Assembly (NCBI GenBank): GCA_964538515.1
Contig: CAZIEW010000016.1
Coordinates: 1 to 64,000, forward strand
From: CALBZH01 sp964538515
GTDB lineage: Bacteria > Desulfobacterota > Syntrophobacteria > Syntrophobacterales > Syntrophobacteraceae
Reading direction: 5' to 3'
DNA: 64,000 bases
Shown here piece by piece: positions 17,017 to 28,669 of the stretch. The notes below the pieces were generated by a model, which did not search any database, was not told the DNA's origin, and saw nothing but the letters and a program-made list of their open reading frames with translations. The translations under genes and the position numbers were made by a program. The stretch's first letter is position 1. Every line of letters begins with the position of its first letter.

Positions 17017-18073
17017 GAGCGGGCAGGGTGCCGCGACCAGTCTCGCCTATTACCGGGAATCCCTTGCCGGTAAGACGATTTGCATCGTCGTGCTCCTCAT
17101 GGCGCTGATCACGGTGGCCGTGCTTGCGCTCATCCTGGGTGCGGCCAGCATCGGGCCCCGTGAGCTGGTCGAGATCCTGTCCGGGGACCTCACGGGAGCG
17201 AATGCGACCACGAAGGCCCACATCCTGGTCTCCATTCGCGCTCCCCGCATCGTCCTGGGGATGGTGAGCGGAGGCGGCCTCGCGCTTTCCGGGGCGATCA
17301 TGCAGGCGGTGCTGCGCAATCCCATGGCCAGCTCCTATACCCTGGGCGTTTCTTCGGCCGCGGGGTTCGGCGCGGCGCTGGCCATCGGGCTCGGGTGGTC
17401 CGTCTGGGGGGGCAAATACCTGGTTGTGGGGAATGCGTTCGTTTTCGGCATGGCGAGCATGCTCCTGGTGGTTGCCATCGCCCGCATCAAGGGAGCCGGC
17501 CCGGGGACCCTCATCCTCGCCGGAATCGCCGTGAGCTATCTTTTTTCGGCCCTGGTCGCCGTCGTGAAATACGCGGCCCAGCAGGACGTGCTGGCGGGCA
17601 TCGTCTTCTGGCTCATGGGCGGGCTGAGCCTTGCGGGCTGGGAGAGCATCCCGATCCTGCTCCCGTTCGTCATCCTGCCCTCCCTGCTGCTGGCGTTCAA
17701 CTATGCGTGGGACCTGAATGCCATGGGCTCGGGGGACGAGGTGGCCCGCGGACTCGGGGTGCACCCGGAACGGACCCGGATGATCGCCCTGGTCCTGGCG
17801 ACGCTGATCACATCGGCCATCGTCGCCTTCACGGGAATCATCGGCTTCGTCTGCCTGGTGGGGCCGCACATGGCCCGCATGATGATCGGAAGCGACCATC
17901 GATTCCTGCTTCCCGCATCCTGCGTCACCGGGGCCGTGCTCCTGGTCGGGGCCGACACCCTGGCGCGGACGGTCATTGCGCCGACCGAGCTGCCCGTCGG
18001 GATCGTGACGTCCCTGCTCGGAGTGCCGTTCTTCCTTCATTTGCTCATTCGGAGCCGGAGGGTCTGGAAATGA
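17003..18073 (+). CDS. BtuC/FecCD-type ABC permease
   Basis: A 356-residue inner-membrane permease with about ten hydrophobic segments. FecCD-family signatures include RAPRIVLGMVSGGGLALSGAIMQ near residue 75, NPMASSYTLGVSSAAGFGAA, and a FTGIIGFVCLVGPHMARM segment that forms the coupling region to the ATPase. The start at 17003 overlaps the binding-protein gene by 14 nt, and its stop overlaps the ATPase start (ATGA, 18070-18073). It should function as a homodimer with two copies of the ATPase at 18070. Confidence 0.92.
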   Translation: MSTLESGQGAATSLAYYRESLAGKTICIVVLLMALITVAVLALILGAASIGPRELVEILSGDLTGANATTKAHILVSIRAPRIVLGMVSGGGLALSGAIMQAVLRNPMASSYTLGVSSAAGFGAALAIGLGWSVWGGKYLVVGNAFVFGMASMLLVVAIARIKGAGPGTLILAGIAVSYLFSALVAVVKYAAQQDVLAGIVFWLMGGLSLAGWESIPILLPFVILPSLLLAFNYAWDLNAMGSGDEVARGLGVHPERTRMIALVLATLITSAIVAFTGIIGFVCLVGPHMARMMIGSDHRFLLPASCVTGAVLLVGADTLARTVIAPTELPVGIVTSLLGVPFFLHLLIRSRRVWK

Positions 18074-18834
18074 TCGCGATCGAGGGTCTCGCCTTCGGAT
18101 ACAACGGGACCGAGGTGCTGCGCGGCGTGAGCTTTCGGGTGGAGCCCGGAGAGATCGTCTCCGTCATCGGCCCCAACGGCTCCGGCAAGACCACTCTGCT
18201 CCGCTGTCTCGGCAAGATCGTGAAGCCGTCGCGCGGGGTCGTCTCGGTGCAGGGAAAGGACCTGTCCACCGTCGGTCTGCGGGACCTGTCGAAGATGATG
18301 GCCACCGTTCACCAGAGCGAAACGGATCTTTTCCCGCTCACCGTCTTCGATACGGTGCTGATGGGCCGGAGACCCCACATTGGGTGGCGGGTGAAGGGGA
18401 GCGATCTCGAGGTCGTCTCGGAAGTCATGCGTCGCCTCAATCTCGACGAATTGCGCAACCGGTTCGTGGACGAGCTGAGCGGGGGGGAGCGGCAGCGGGT
18501 CCTGATCGCGCGGGCGCTCGCCCAGGAGCCCTCGGTCATGCTCCTGGACGAGCCCACCAGCAACCTGGATCCCCGGCATCAGCTGGAAGTGTTCGAGCTG
18601 ATCACGGACCTCGCCCGCAGAAAGAAGATCGCCATCATCTGCGCGATCCACGATCTTCATCTTGCAGCGCGATTCTCCCACACGATCGTCATGCTCAAGG
18701 GCGGACGCGTGGCCGCCATCGGGTCGCCCGAGTGCGTGATGACGGCATCCAACCTGCGCTCGGTTTACGGAATCGAGGCCTTCATCTGCACCAACGGGGG
18801 ATGTTTGCACGTGGTTCCCAGAAAGGCTTCCTGA
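18070..18834 (+). CDS. BtuD/FecE-type ABC ATPase
   Basis: A 254-residue ATPase with Walker A GPNGSGKTT, the Q-loop region MMATVHQSE, signature LSGGERQRV, Walker B VMLLDEPTSNLD and the switch histidine in CAIHDLH. It closes the BtuFCD-like set started at 15946. The C-terminal tail (CTNGGCLHVVP) contains a CxxxxC pair that might be a minor metal-sensing feature, but this is weak. Its stop codon abuts the start of the lipoprotein gene (18835), so transcription continues into the next genes. Confidence 0.92.
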   Translation: MIAIEGLAFGYNGTEVLRGVSFRVEPGEIVSVIGPNGSGKTTLLRCLGKIVKPSRGVVSVQGKDLSTVGLRDLSKMMATVHQSETDLFPLTVFDTVLMGRRPHIGWRVKGSDLEVVSEVMRRLNLDELRNRFVDELSGGERQRVLIARALAQEPSVMLLDEPTSNLDPRHQLEVFELITDLARRKKIAIICAIHDLHLAARFSHTIVMLKGGRVAAIGSPECVMTASNLRSVYGIEAFICTNGGCLHVVPRKAS

Positions 18835-20520
18835 ATGTTCGATCACCCACTCCCGCGGCTCCTCGTGTACCTGGCTCTGCTGATCTCCCTCGCGGGCTGC
18901 TCCTTGGAATCGCCCCTGGAGATCAAGGAGCTCGTCTTCGGCCGGGATGTCGTGGCCGTCAGACTGAGCCGTGCAGCGTCCGTCGAGAGCATCACCATCG
19001 GGGACGACCGACAGGAGCTTGCCCGTCGCGCACCCGACGAGAAGGGGGATTTCTTCGTCCTGGATTGCGCCTGGGAGCCGGGAAGGCCTTACACCGTCCA
19101 GGTGACCCCGTCGGGTGCTCGTACCCCGCTGACCGTGCGGCGCACGAGCCCGCAAAAGCCTTCCCCCGTTATCCTGGGAATCGTCGAGCTCGAGCAGGAC
19201 GTGGAGCCTCGGGGTCTCCGCGAGTCGGCCTACCTCGGGGGGCGCGTGGCCATCTCAGCGGACGGGGCCTATGCGGCCGTCGGAACGGAAAAGAGCCACC
19301 TGCGGCTCTTCCGCATGGCGGACGGGCGTCAGCTTTGGAGCCGGCGAATCGGGGAAGGCCGCATCCTGGCCATTGCCTTCGCCGATCGAGGAAGACGGCT
19401 CCTGGTGGGCGAGCAGAGCCGGGATGCGTTCGTCACGTGCTTCGACGTGCAAACGGGCGAGGAGCTGTGGAAACGTCGAACGGCGGATGACGTGGGAGAG
19501 ATGGAGCAGGGGGACCCGAGGGCCCGCTGGCCGGTGATCGCCGGGCTGGCCGTGGTGGAGGGAGAAGGCGGCGGCCCGGGCCCGCGCTGCTTCGTCGCCG
19601 CCAAGCGCCAATACGAGGTGCAGTCCAATCTTGCCGCCGTCAGCAAGATCTACGGCCTGGACGTCGCCACGGGGGCCGTGCTCTGGACCTTCCCGGAACA
19701 GGGCGCCATGGACGGAAGCCCTTCCATGCTTTCGACGGATGCGCGCGGTCACACCGTCCTGTTCAACAACTGGAAGAAGGGGAACGTCTTCGACAAGGCC
19801 CTCTACGGCCTTTCGGGCGAAACGGGGCGCCTGCTCTGGGGCTGGGAAATGGAGCAGCTCTATCCCGGACGCGACTACCTCATCTGGCACGGATTCGGGA
19901 TCTCCAAGGACGGGACCCGCGTAGTCGTCTTCAGTCAGGACGGCCGCGCGTTCCTCCTGGACCATGCGGCGCTTGTCGAGAGTGGAGGCAGCGCCGGTAT
20001 CCTCTGGCAGCGGGAGATCTCGACTCCCGTCCTGGTCAACGGGATGCGGCTGATCGGCCAGGGCGCCACTGCCCACGTGACCGATCAATACGTGCTGTTT
20101 TCGACCGGAAGCACCATCGTGCAGCAGGCGAGCAACGCCAGGACCTTCATCGAGCACCCCAACGGCAACTCCCTGTTCGTCCACGACCTCGAAGGGCGCC
20201 TTCTGTGGACCTACAAGCCGGGAGGGCTCTGCTACGAGATCCCCCTGTCCGCGGACGGACGCTATGTGATCCTGGGTGCCACGCACGGAAGATCCCAGAA
20301 AGACACCTCGGGCCAGGGCGTTTACGTGTTCGACCATTGGCGCCCGGGCAGCGCTTCGGAGCGGCTGGCGTGGTTTCTCAACACGGACGGAATCTGCATT
20401 TCAGCCGCGGCATCCGAAGACGGCAAGCGCATCGTCGCCCTCGAATACCCGCTCGACATGGATCCTCGCAGTGAATTCGAGGACGTTCGCGGGAAGCACC
20501 GACTCTATTTTCTGCGCTGA
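18835..20520 (+). CDS. Beta-propeller (PQQ/WD-like) lipoprotein
   Basis: A 561-residue predicted lipoprotein with lipobox SLAGC, Cys22. After a roughly 110-residue N-terminal domain come repeated beta-strand blades containing G..LW motifs (DGRQLWSRR, TGEELWKRR, TGAVLWTFP, TGRLLWGWE, EGRLLWTYKP), as in PQQ-type or WD40-like propellers. No quinone-binding residues can be assigned. It starts directly after the BtuD-like stop and is followed at 38 nt by the ECF S-component fusion, so it is probably an accessory or cargo-handling protein for one of the two transporters. No precise function is claimed. Confidence 0.82.
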   Translation: MFDHPLPRLLVYLALLISLAGCSLESPLEIKELVFGRDVVAVRLSRAASVESITIGDDRQELARRAPDEKGDFFVLDCAWEPGRPYTVQVTPSGARTPLTVRRTSPQKPSPVILGIVELEQDVEPRGLRESAYLGGRVAISADGAYAAVGTEKSHLRLFRMADGRQLWSRRIGEGRILAIAFADRGRRLLVGEQSRDAFVTCFDVQTGEELWKRRTADDVGEMEQGDPRARWPVIAGLAVVEGEGGGPGPRCFVAAKRQYEVQSNLAAVSKIYGLDVATGAVLWTFPEQGAMDGSPSMLSTDARGHTVLFNNWKKGNVFDKALYGLSGETGRLLWGWEMEQLYPGRDYLIWHGFGISKDGTRVVVFSQDGRAFLLDHAALVESGGSAGILWQREISTPVLVNGMRLIGQGATAHVTDQYVLFSTGSTIVQQASNARTFIEHPNGNSLFVHDLEGRLLWTYKPGGLCYEIPLSADGRYVILGATHGRSQKDTSGQGVYVFDHWRPGSASERLAWFLNTDGICISAAASEDGKRIVALEYPLDMDPRSEFEDVRGKHRLYFLR

Positions 20521-20557
20521 AGCGGACCGCGAGAGGACCGGCCTTTTGAAGCTTGCA

Positions 20558-22297
20558 ATGACCTTCCGTTCGATGACCGTGGGCGCGGCCGCCGCGGTGG
20601 CGCTGCTCGCCTGCATGGTCGACGGCGCCCCGGCAGCCGGACCGAGAGTACTGCTGAAAAACGAGATCCCTTACGGGGAGCGGGAGGGAGCGCTCATGGC
20701 CCAGGGGTCCCGGATCAGTGCACTGCTGTGCGTGGAGAGCCAGGCGCAGCAGGACGTGCGGGTGGGGCTCTCGCTGCGGGTGCCGCATCCCTTGAAGGTC
20801 TCGACGGATGACCGACGGATCGGCGTCTCGGAAGAGGCGGACGACCAGGTCGTTGCGGCGGACTTTCCTCTGCGCATCGAGGGAGAAAAATGGTTCAGCT
20901 CCGTCACGATCACCATCCCGGAGGACGCTCCCCCGGGGGAGTACGCCGTGCGCTCGTCGGCTCGAGCCCGTGGCGGCGACGGAGAGGAAACGGTGGAGCA
21001 GGTGGCCCGGTTGCGGGTAGTTTCGAGGGGGGACATCGTGAAGCTGTTTCACTTCGGTGAGCCCACGCTTCCCTCGAACGAGAAAGGAGCGCCCGAAGAC
21101 CGCCAGGAGCGCGGCACCGTTCTCATCAAGGGGAAGAAGACCTTCTGGCAGGGCCTCGTGGAAGACCGGAAGCAATCGTCGCGGTTCGACACCAAGCCCT
21201 CCACCTACCTCAGCGTCCCGATTCGAAATACAAGCCCCCACAAGGCCATCGTGCTGGTCCGGATGGATGTCGTGGACCCGGTGTCGGGAGAGCGCATACC
21301 GGGCTTCGAGCTGCCCTACGCGGCCGAGCACGGGGACACGCTGGGCGAGGTCGCCGTCTACCAGGTGGTGGAAATGAATCCGGAGAGTGCGGAGCGGGTC
21401 GTACTTCCCGTTTACGTCAGCGAAACGGTTCGGCCCGGGATGGTGACGGCCCGGGTCCGCGCCGTCCTCTTCGGAACGGACATCGAGGCCGATCGCAAGG
21501 ATCTCGCTGTCAAGGTCGTCGGGGTCCGGTGGCTGCCGGCCCTCATGACGGCCGTGGCGCTCCTGACCGGACTGGGAGGTCTCGCGACATCCTATTGGCA
21601 GCGCAAGCGGTACCTGGAGATGAAGGGGCGCGACCTCATTCTGATCGCGCTTTTCGGGACGGTCATGTTCGCCGTCGTGTCGATCCCCGGAACGCTCCTG
21701 CTCCATGCGGCCCACATCATCCTCGGTCCGTTCAGCTTCCTCGTCACCGGCTTCTTCCACGAGATTCTGTTCTATCTCCTCCTGGTCTCACTCGTCGTGC
21801 TGATCCCCCGGGTGGGAACCGTCTCTCTCGCGGTCGCGGTTCGCTTCCTTCTGAGCAGCTTCGTGCTCGGGGAGCTCAGCCCCATCTCGCTGATCTACTA
21901 TGCGACGACGGCCACCTGCCTCGAAGCCGCCGTTTACTGCTCCGGTCTTTCCCGCGCCAAAAGAAACCTGCTCCCGCATCCGGGAGCCCTCGGGAACGCG
22001 CCGGACTCCTCGGGAGAGCCAAACAGATCCCCGGATCCCGTCGACGACGACCGGGCAGTCGCCGCACCGTCCGGCTACAGTCGAAGCCAAATCCTCCTGG
22101 CGGCAATCGTCCTTGGCATCACGGACGCCTTCCTGAGCTTCGTGTTCTTCAATCTCAGCATGTTCTTTTACCGCCTGTACTACGCGACCTGGTATCTCGC
22201 CGCCTACCTTTTCATCGACAGCTTCTGTTTCACGCTCATCGCCGTGCCCTTCGGCTTCAAGCTGGGGAGCCGGCTCAAGGTGACCGCCAATGTCTGA
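20558..22297 (+). CDS. Membrane protein: extracytoplasmic domain fused to ECF S-component-like region
   Basis: A 579-residue protein. A signal sequence (residues 1-27) leads into about 295 residues of beta-rich extracytoplasmic sequence, resembling Ig-like or NEW3-type domains (PEDAPPGEYAVRSSARAR). A single membrane span follows at about 326-345, then six or so hydrophobic segments (358-570) resembling an ECF transporter substrate-binding (S) component. A hydrophilic loop at about 467-510 splits the latter. The S-component call rests on membrane topology and on the immediately following EcfA-EcfT genes. The stop overlaps the EcfA start. Start ATG 20558 was chosen over an upstream in-frame extension that runs into the lipoprotein gene. 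Confidence 0.75.
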   Translation: MTFRSMTVGAAAAVALLACMVDGAPAAGPRVLLKNEIPYGEREGALMAQGSRISALLCVESQAQQDVRVGLSLRVPHPLKVSTDDRRIGVSEEADDQVVAADFPLRIEGEKWFSSVTITIPEDAPPGEYAVRSSARARGGDGEETVEQVARLRVVSRGDIVKLFHFGEPTLPSNEKGAPEDRQERGTVLIKGKKTFWQGLVEDRKQSSRFDTKPSTYLSVPIRNTSPHKAIVLVRMDVVDPVSGERIPGFELPYAAEHGDTLGEVAVYQVVEMNPESAERVVLPVYVSETVRPGMVTARVRAVLFGTDIEADRKDLAVKVVGVRWLPALMTAVALLTGLGGLATSYWQRKRYLEMKGRDLILIALFGTVMFAVVSIPGTLLLHAAHIILGPFSFLVTGFFHEILFYLLLVSLVVLIPRVGTVSLAVAVRFLLSSFVLGELSPISLIYYATTATCLEAAVYCSGLSRAKRNLLPHPGALGNAPDSSGEPNRSPDPVDDDRAVAAPSGYSRSQILLAAIVLGITDAFLSFVFFNLSMFFYRLYYATWYLAAYLFIDSFCFTLIAVPFGFKLGSRLKVTANV

Positions 22298-23987
22298 TCC
22301 AGCGATCGAGATCATTGATCTCAAGGTTTCGTATTCCGGCAGGTCCCATCCCACCCTGAAAGGGTTGAGCCTGAGGGTCGACCCGGGGGAATTCGTTCTC
22401 CTGACGGGTCCGACCGGGTGCGGCAAGAGCACTCTTCTCAAGACCATCAACGGGCTGATCCCCCACGTGGTCGGAGGGACCCTTCACGGACGGGTCGCGG
22501 TCGACGGGATCGAGACCCGCCAGGCTCCCATGTCAGCCCTCAGCCAGAAGGTGGGACTCGTTTTCCAGAACCCGGAAGACCAGATCTTCTCGACGATGGT
22601 CCTGGACGAGGTGGCTTTCGGACCGGAGAACCTGGCCCTGCCGCGCGAGGAGATCCGGCGACGGGTGGAGACGGCTCTCGAGGCGGTGGGGCTGGATGGG
22701 CTGGGCCATCGCGGCACCCAGATGCTCTCGGGAGGCCAGAAGCAGCGGCTCGCCATCGGCTCGGTGCTGTCCATGGCCCCGGATATCCTGCTCCTCGACG
22801 AGCCCTTCGCCCAATTGGACCCGCGCGGCACACGGGAAGTCCTCGAAGTCGTCCGGAAGCTCAACGCACAAGGCATGACGGTCATCCTGGTGGAGCATCG
22901 GATTCACGAGGTCATCGACGTCGTGGACCGGGTGGTGGTGATGGATCGCGGGCGCATCGCGCTGGACGGCGATCCGCGGCGCGTTTTCGAAAAGAGCGAG
23001 CTGCTCGAGCGACTGGGGATTCGGATTCCGGACAGCGTCGAGCTTTCCTGGAAGATGGGCTTCGACGAGGTGGCGCTCAACCTGGCGGACGTCCAAAGGA
23101 AGCTGAACGGACAGGGCGGCGTCGGAGCCGTGCGCGGGACTTCCCCATCTTGGTCCGGGAGGACCTTCCGTCCGCTTCCCGACGAGCCGGTCTTGGAAGC
23201 CGAGTCGGTGACCTTCCGCTACGACCGGAAGAAGGAGGCGATCCTTGACAACGTGAGCCTCACGGTCCGAAAGGGGGAAATGGTCGCGCTCATGGGCAAC
23301 AACGGCTCCGGCAAGTCGACGCTGCTTCACCAGTTCGCCGGACTTCTGAAGCCCGGGAGCGGGACGGTTCGGGTGTGCGGCCACGACACTCGCAGATCGA
23401 GCCCCTGGAAGCTCGCGGGCGAGGTGGGGATCGTCTTTCAGAACCCCACGCTCATGCTCTTCAATGAAACCGTGCGCGAGGAAATGGAGCATGGTCCCAA
23501 AACGCTTCGGATGGACGAAACGGCCATGAAGCGGACCGTGTCGGAGATCGCGGACCGGCTCGGCGTCGTCCCGCTGGAACGGGACAACCCCCTCGCCCTC
23601 AGCGGAGGCCAGCGGCTGCGGGTGGCCCTGGCCGCCATCCTGACGCTCCGGCCCTCCGTGGTGCTACTCGATGAGCCCACCTCCGGGCAGGACAGGGGCA
23701 ACTGCGACAGCCTGCTCCAGTATCTCCGGTCGCTCTCGCGAAGAGGCGTCACGGTCCTTTTCAGCACCCACGACGTGGATGCCGCCATCCGCTTTTCGGA
23801 GCGGCTGGTGGTCATGAAGGACGGGAAGATCCTCGCCGACGACGCTCCGGGTGAGGTCGTGCGGAGAGGGGACATCCTCGAGCAGGCGTGCCTGCGCCCT
23901 CCTCTTTCCTTCGAGATCGGGCGGCTCCTGAACATCGAAGCCTTCACCTGCGAGGAGCTTCTGGGGAGGGTGGCATGCTCCAGGTGA
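22290..23987 (+). CDS. ECF transporter fused ATPase (EcfA-EcfA')
   Basis: A 565-residue protein with two complete ABC ATPase domains in tandem. Domain 1 has GPTGCGKST, LSGGQKQRL and ILLLDEPFAQLDP. Domain 2 has GNNGSGKST, LSGGQRLRV and VVLLDEPTSGQD. Both contain the VFQNP Q-loop typical of cobalt/ECF ATPases. The fusion supplies both nucleotide-binding subunits of an energy-coupling factor complex. It overlaps the S-component-like gene upstream by 8 nt and EcfT downstream by 13 nt, so the three are one translational unit. Confidence 0.93.
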   Translation: MSDPAIEIIDLKVSYSGRSHPTLKGLSLRVDPGEFVLLTGPTGCGKSTLLKTINGLIPHVVGGTLHGRVAVDGIETRQAPMSALSQKVGLVFQNPEDQIFSTMVLDEVAFGPENLALPREEIRRRVETALEAVGLDGLGHRGTQMLSGGQKQRLAIGSVLSMAPDILLLDEPFAQLDPRGTREVLEVVRKLNAQGMTVILVEHRIHEVIDVVDRVVVMDRGRIALDGDPRRVFEKSELLERLGIRIPDSVELSWKMGFDEVALNLADVQRKLNGQGGVGAVRGTSPSWSGRTFRPLPDEPVLEAESVTFRYDRKKEAILDNVSLTVRKGEMVALMGNNGSGKSTLLHQFAGLLKPGSGTVRVCGHDTRRSSPWKLAGEVGIVFQNPTLMLFNETVREEMEHGPKTLRMDETAMKRTVSEIADRLGVVPLERDNPLALSGGQRLRVALAAILTLRPSVVLLDEPTSGQDRGNCDSLLQYLRSLSRRGVTVLFSTHDVDAAIRFSERLVVMKDGKILADDAPGEVVRRGDILEQACLRPPLSFEIGRLLNIEAFTCEELLGRVACSR

Positions 23988-24862
23988 GAACACTCGTGAC
24001 GCCCGAGCGAAAAGACGGCTTCATCTACCGGCTCGACGCCCGTGCCAAGATCCTTTTCATCGTCGCGGTCGGCCTGGTGGTGATCAGCCTGGAGGAGGCC
24101 GACCACCTGCTGATGCTCTTCTGCCTGCCCGTGCTGGGACACCTCCTGGCCCGGTTCGAGCCGGGCAAATACAAGCTCACCTTGATGATCCTATGCATCG
24201 GCCTGTGGGGCGTCACGTTTTCCCAGGCCCTGTTCTACAAGGATTGGCCGAGGACCGTGGCGCTCACCCTCATCCCGGAGGATTTCCCGGTGCTCGGCTG
24301 GCTCACGGGCGGACTCTACTGCTACCGGGAGGGATTCCTCCACGGGATGGTTCAGGGGCTTCGCTTCACGACCATGACAGCCTTCGGGCTGCTGCTCACC
24401 TGGACCACGGAGCCGCGCGACATCCTTCTCGGACTGACCCGGCTCAGAATGCCGTACGGCCTGGCCTTCATGTTCATCACGGCGGTTCGGTTCCTGCCGG
24501 TTCTGATCGCCGAAATCTCCACGGTGGTAACGGTCCAGAGACTGCGCGGGGCCAACCCCGTGAAGCTCGGGCGGCATTCCATCACGAGCGCCATCCGCAT
24601 CCTGACACCCGTGCTGGCCAACTCCGTGAGGCGGGCGGGAACCCTCGGGGCGTCGTGTGAGAGCCGCGCCTTCAACCCGCTGGGCGCGCGGACCTGCCTC
24701 GAGGAATCGCATTGGACCCTGAAGGACCTCCTGGTCTGCGCCGTCCCCCTGGCCGCTGCCGTGGCGATCCTGACCACCAAGATGGCCTTCTGGCTGTACA
24801 AAACGGAGCTGCTATACCTCTCCGAGCTTCGCTGGCTCTACCAGATCGCCCGGGAGCTTTGA
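23975..24862 (+). CDS. ECF transporter transmembrane coupling protein EcfT
   Basis: A 295-residue inner-membrane protein of the CbiQ/EcfT family. The N-terminal LDARAKILFIVAVGLVVIS segment is typical. Coupling-helix motifs (LRGANPVKLG and AGTLGASCESRAF, corresponding to the AxR signatures) link it to the ATPases. It should join the S-component-like protein and the fused ATPase in one ECF importer. The start is ATG 23975, inside the EcfA end. No CbiM/CbiN homologue is present, so the substrate (metal or vitamin) is open. Confidence 0.92.
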   Translation: MLQVRTLVTPERKDGFIYRLDARAKILFIVAVGLVVISLEEADHLLMLFCLPVLGHLLARFEPGKYKLTLMILCIGLWGVTFSQALFYKDWPRTVALTLIPEDFPVLGWLTGGLYCYREGFLHGMVQGLRFTTMTAFGLLLTWTTEPRDILLGLTRLRMPYGLAFMFITAVRFLPVLIAEISTVVTVQRLRGANPVKLGRHSITSAIRILTPVLANSVRRAGTLGASCESRAFNPLGARTCLEESHWTLKDLLVCAVPLAAAVAILTTKMAFWLYKTELLYLSELRWLYQIAREL

Positions 24863-24894
24863 TCGTCTTCCGACGAAGGAGTGAAGCACGACCC

Positions 24895-26241
24895 ATGAAC
24901 ATCCACGTCAAGCGCACCGTGTTCCTGTTTCTTTTCGTTGTGGCTCTTGGAGTCTTCCTGTTTGCCACGGTTGTCCCCCGGACGAGCGGCTCCCCCTCGT
25001 ACCGCACCGCAGCCGTGAAACGGGGCGACATCCGGATCACCATCGGCGCCACGGGCACCGTCGAGCCGGAAGAGCTCGTGGACGTCGGGGCACAGGTAGC
25101 CGGGAAGATTCTCCGGTTCGGGAAGGATCGGTCGGGGAAAGACGTCGACTACGGCTCCGAGGTCGAGGCAGGGACGGTGCTGGCCCAGATCGACAGCGCG
25201 CTGTACGCGTCCGACGTGGCGCAGGCCGAAGGGCAGCTTGCCTTGGCGAAAGCGGGCCTCGAGCGAGCCGAAGCGGACCTGCTGCAGCTGCAGGCGAAGG
25301 CCGATCAGGCCGAGCGTGACTGGAGCCGGGCCCGCAAGCTGGGACCATCCGAAGCCCTCGCCCAGGCCGCCTACGATGCCTCCCTTTCGGCTTTTGAGGT
25401 CGCCAAGGGGAATCTGTCGGTCGGCAAGGCGGCCATCTCCCAGGCCAGGGGCTCGGTGGCCCAGGCCCAGGCCGCGGTGGCGAAGGCGCGGCAGAACCTC
25501 GACTACTGCACGATCAAATCTCCCGTGAACGGCATCGTCATCGACCGGCGGGTGAACATCGGGCAGACCGTCGTGGCGAGCCTGAACGCGCCCAGTCTGT
25601 TTCTCATCGCCAAGGACCTCAAACGGCTGCAGATCTGGGTGGCGGTGAACGAAGCGGACATCGGCAGCATCCGTCCGGACCAGCCCGTCGCGTTCACGGT
25701 GGACGCCTTCCCGGGGGAAACCTTCGAAGGCCGCGTCTCCAAGGTCCGCCTCAACGCGAACATGACTCAGAACGTGGTGTCCTACATCGTCGAGGTCAAC
25801 ACGGACAACTCGAACGGCAAGCTTCTGCCTTACCTGTCGGCCAATGCCCGCTTTCTCGTGGACGAGCGGCGCCAGGTACTGATGGCTCCCAACGGAGCGC
25901 TCAAGTGGACGCCCAAATCATCCGCGACCACGGCCGGAGCCCCCGGAAAGGCCGAAGCCGGGGCGGCATCGTCGCCGTCCGGCGCGGCTCCCCGGCCGAA
26001 GGAGGCCGCCGCCGGCGAGGGGGTGGTGTGGCTGAGCGAAGGGGGGGCCATTCGACCGGTCAAGGTCCGGGTGGGCTTGAGCGACGGCAGCTGGACGGAG
26101 ATCCAGAGCGAGGAGGTCAAGGAGGGCGCCTCGGTCGTCGTGGGTGAGCACGTGGAGACCGGGAGCAAGGAGTCCTCGAGTACGGTCAATCCGTTTACAC
26201 CCAAGCTCCCGGGCATGGGCCGAGGGGGACCGCCCAGGTAA
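24895..26241 (+). CDS. macA: MacA-like periplasmic adaptor (membrane-fusion protein)
   Basis: A 448-residue adaptor of a tripartite efflux pump. It has an N-terminal membrane anchor (FLFLFVVALGVFLFATVV), a barrel/lipoyl half with GTVEPEELVDVGAQVAGKI, and a long coiled coil (LALAKAGLERAEADLLQLQAKADQ region). The second lipoyl half follows with the TIKSPVNGIVIDRRVNIGQTV stretch. The C-terminal part carries an Ala/Pro-rich low-complexity insert at about residues 340-380. It follows EcfT after 32 nt, so efflux genes appear physically joined to the import operon. MacB follows after 179 nt. Confidence 0.9.
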   Translation: MNIHVKRTVFLFLFVVALGVFLFATVVPRTSGSPSYRTAAVKRGDIRITIGATGTVEPEELVDVGAQVAGKILRFGKDRSGKDVDYGSEVEAGTVLAQIDSALYASDVAQAEGQLALAKAGLERAEADLLQLQAKADQAERDWSRARKLGPSEALAQAAYDASLSAFEVAKGNLSVGKAAISQARGSVAQAQAAVAKARQNLDYCTIKSPVNGIVIDRRVNIGQTVVASLNAPSLFLIAKDLKRLQIWVAVNEADIGSIRPDQPVAFTVDAFPGETFEGRVSKVRLNANMTQNVVSYIVEVNTDNSNGKLLPYLSANARFLVDERRQVLMAPNGALKWTPKSSATTAGAPGKAEAGAASSPSGAAPRPKEAAAGEGVVWLSEGGAIRPVKVRVGLSDGSWTEIQSEEVKEGASVVVGEHVETGSKESSSTVNPFTPKLPGMGRGGPPR

Positions 26242-26420
26242 TGGGCGTGCAATTCGAGACCGTTGGTTTCAGGTTTCAGTGTTCAGGCTTCAGTCTGGAG
26301 GTTTCTCGCTCTTCTCCCTGACACCCGAAGCCCGACACCTTGGCTACGGTTAACCACCAACGGTCGTGAATCGCACTCAGGTGATGGCTCGGAAACGATG
26401 GTCAAACGGAGCAAGACGTC

Positions 26421-28562
<2,142 letters not shown>

Positions 28563-28612
28563 TGGCTCCTTGGCACTGCGCCGCACAATCCGGCGCCCGC
28601 AATCGAAACAAA

Positions 28613-28653
28613 CGTCATCCCGGCGGTCTCTCAGGCGGGATCCAGCAGTATTT
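28613..28653. repeat. Half palindrome, left arm, CGTCATCCCGG family
   Basis: A 41-bp arm beginning CGTCATCCCGGCGG and ending CCAGCAGTATTT. Its reverse complement aligns without gaps to the 41-bp arm at 32006-32046, including a shared 13-bp AATACTGCTGGAT. In other copies (249-329, 14778-14860) the two arms are only a few bases apart. Here they enclose about 3.35 kb with the outer-membrane factor and secreted FmdE genes. Confidence 0.65.
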
Positions 28654-28669
28654 AGAAGTGGACAGACGC

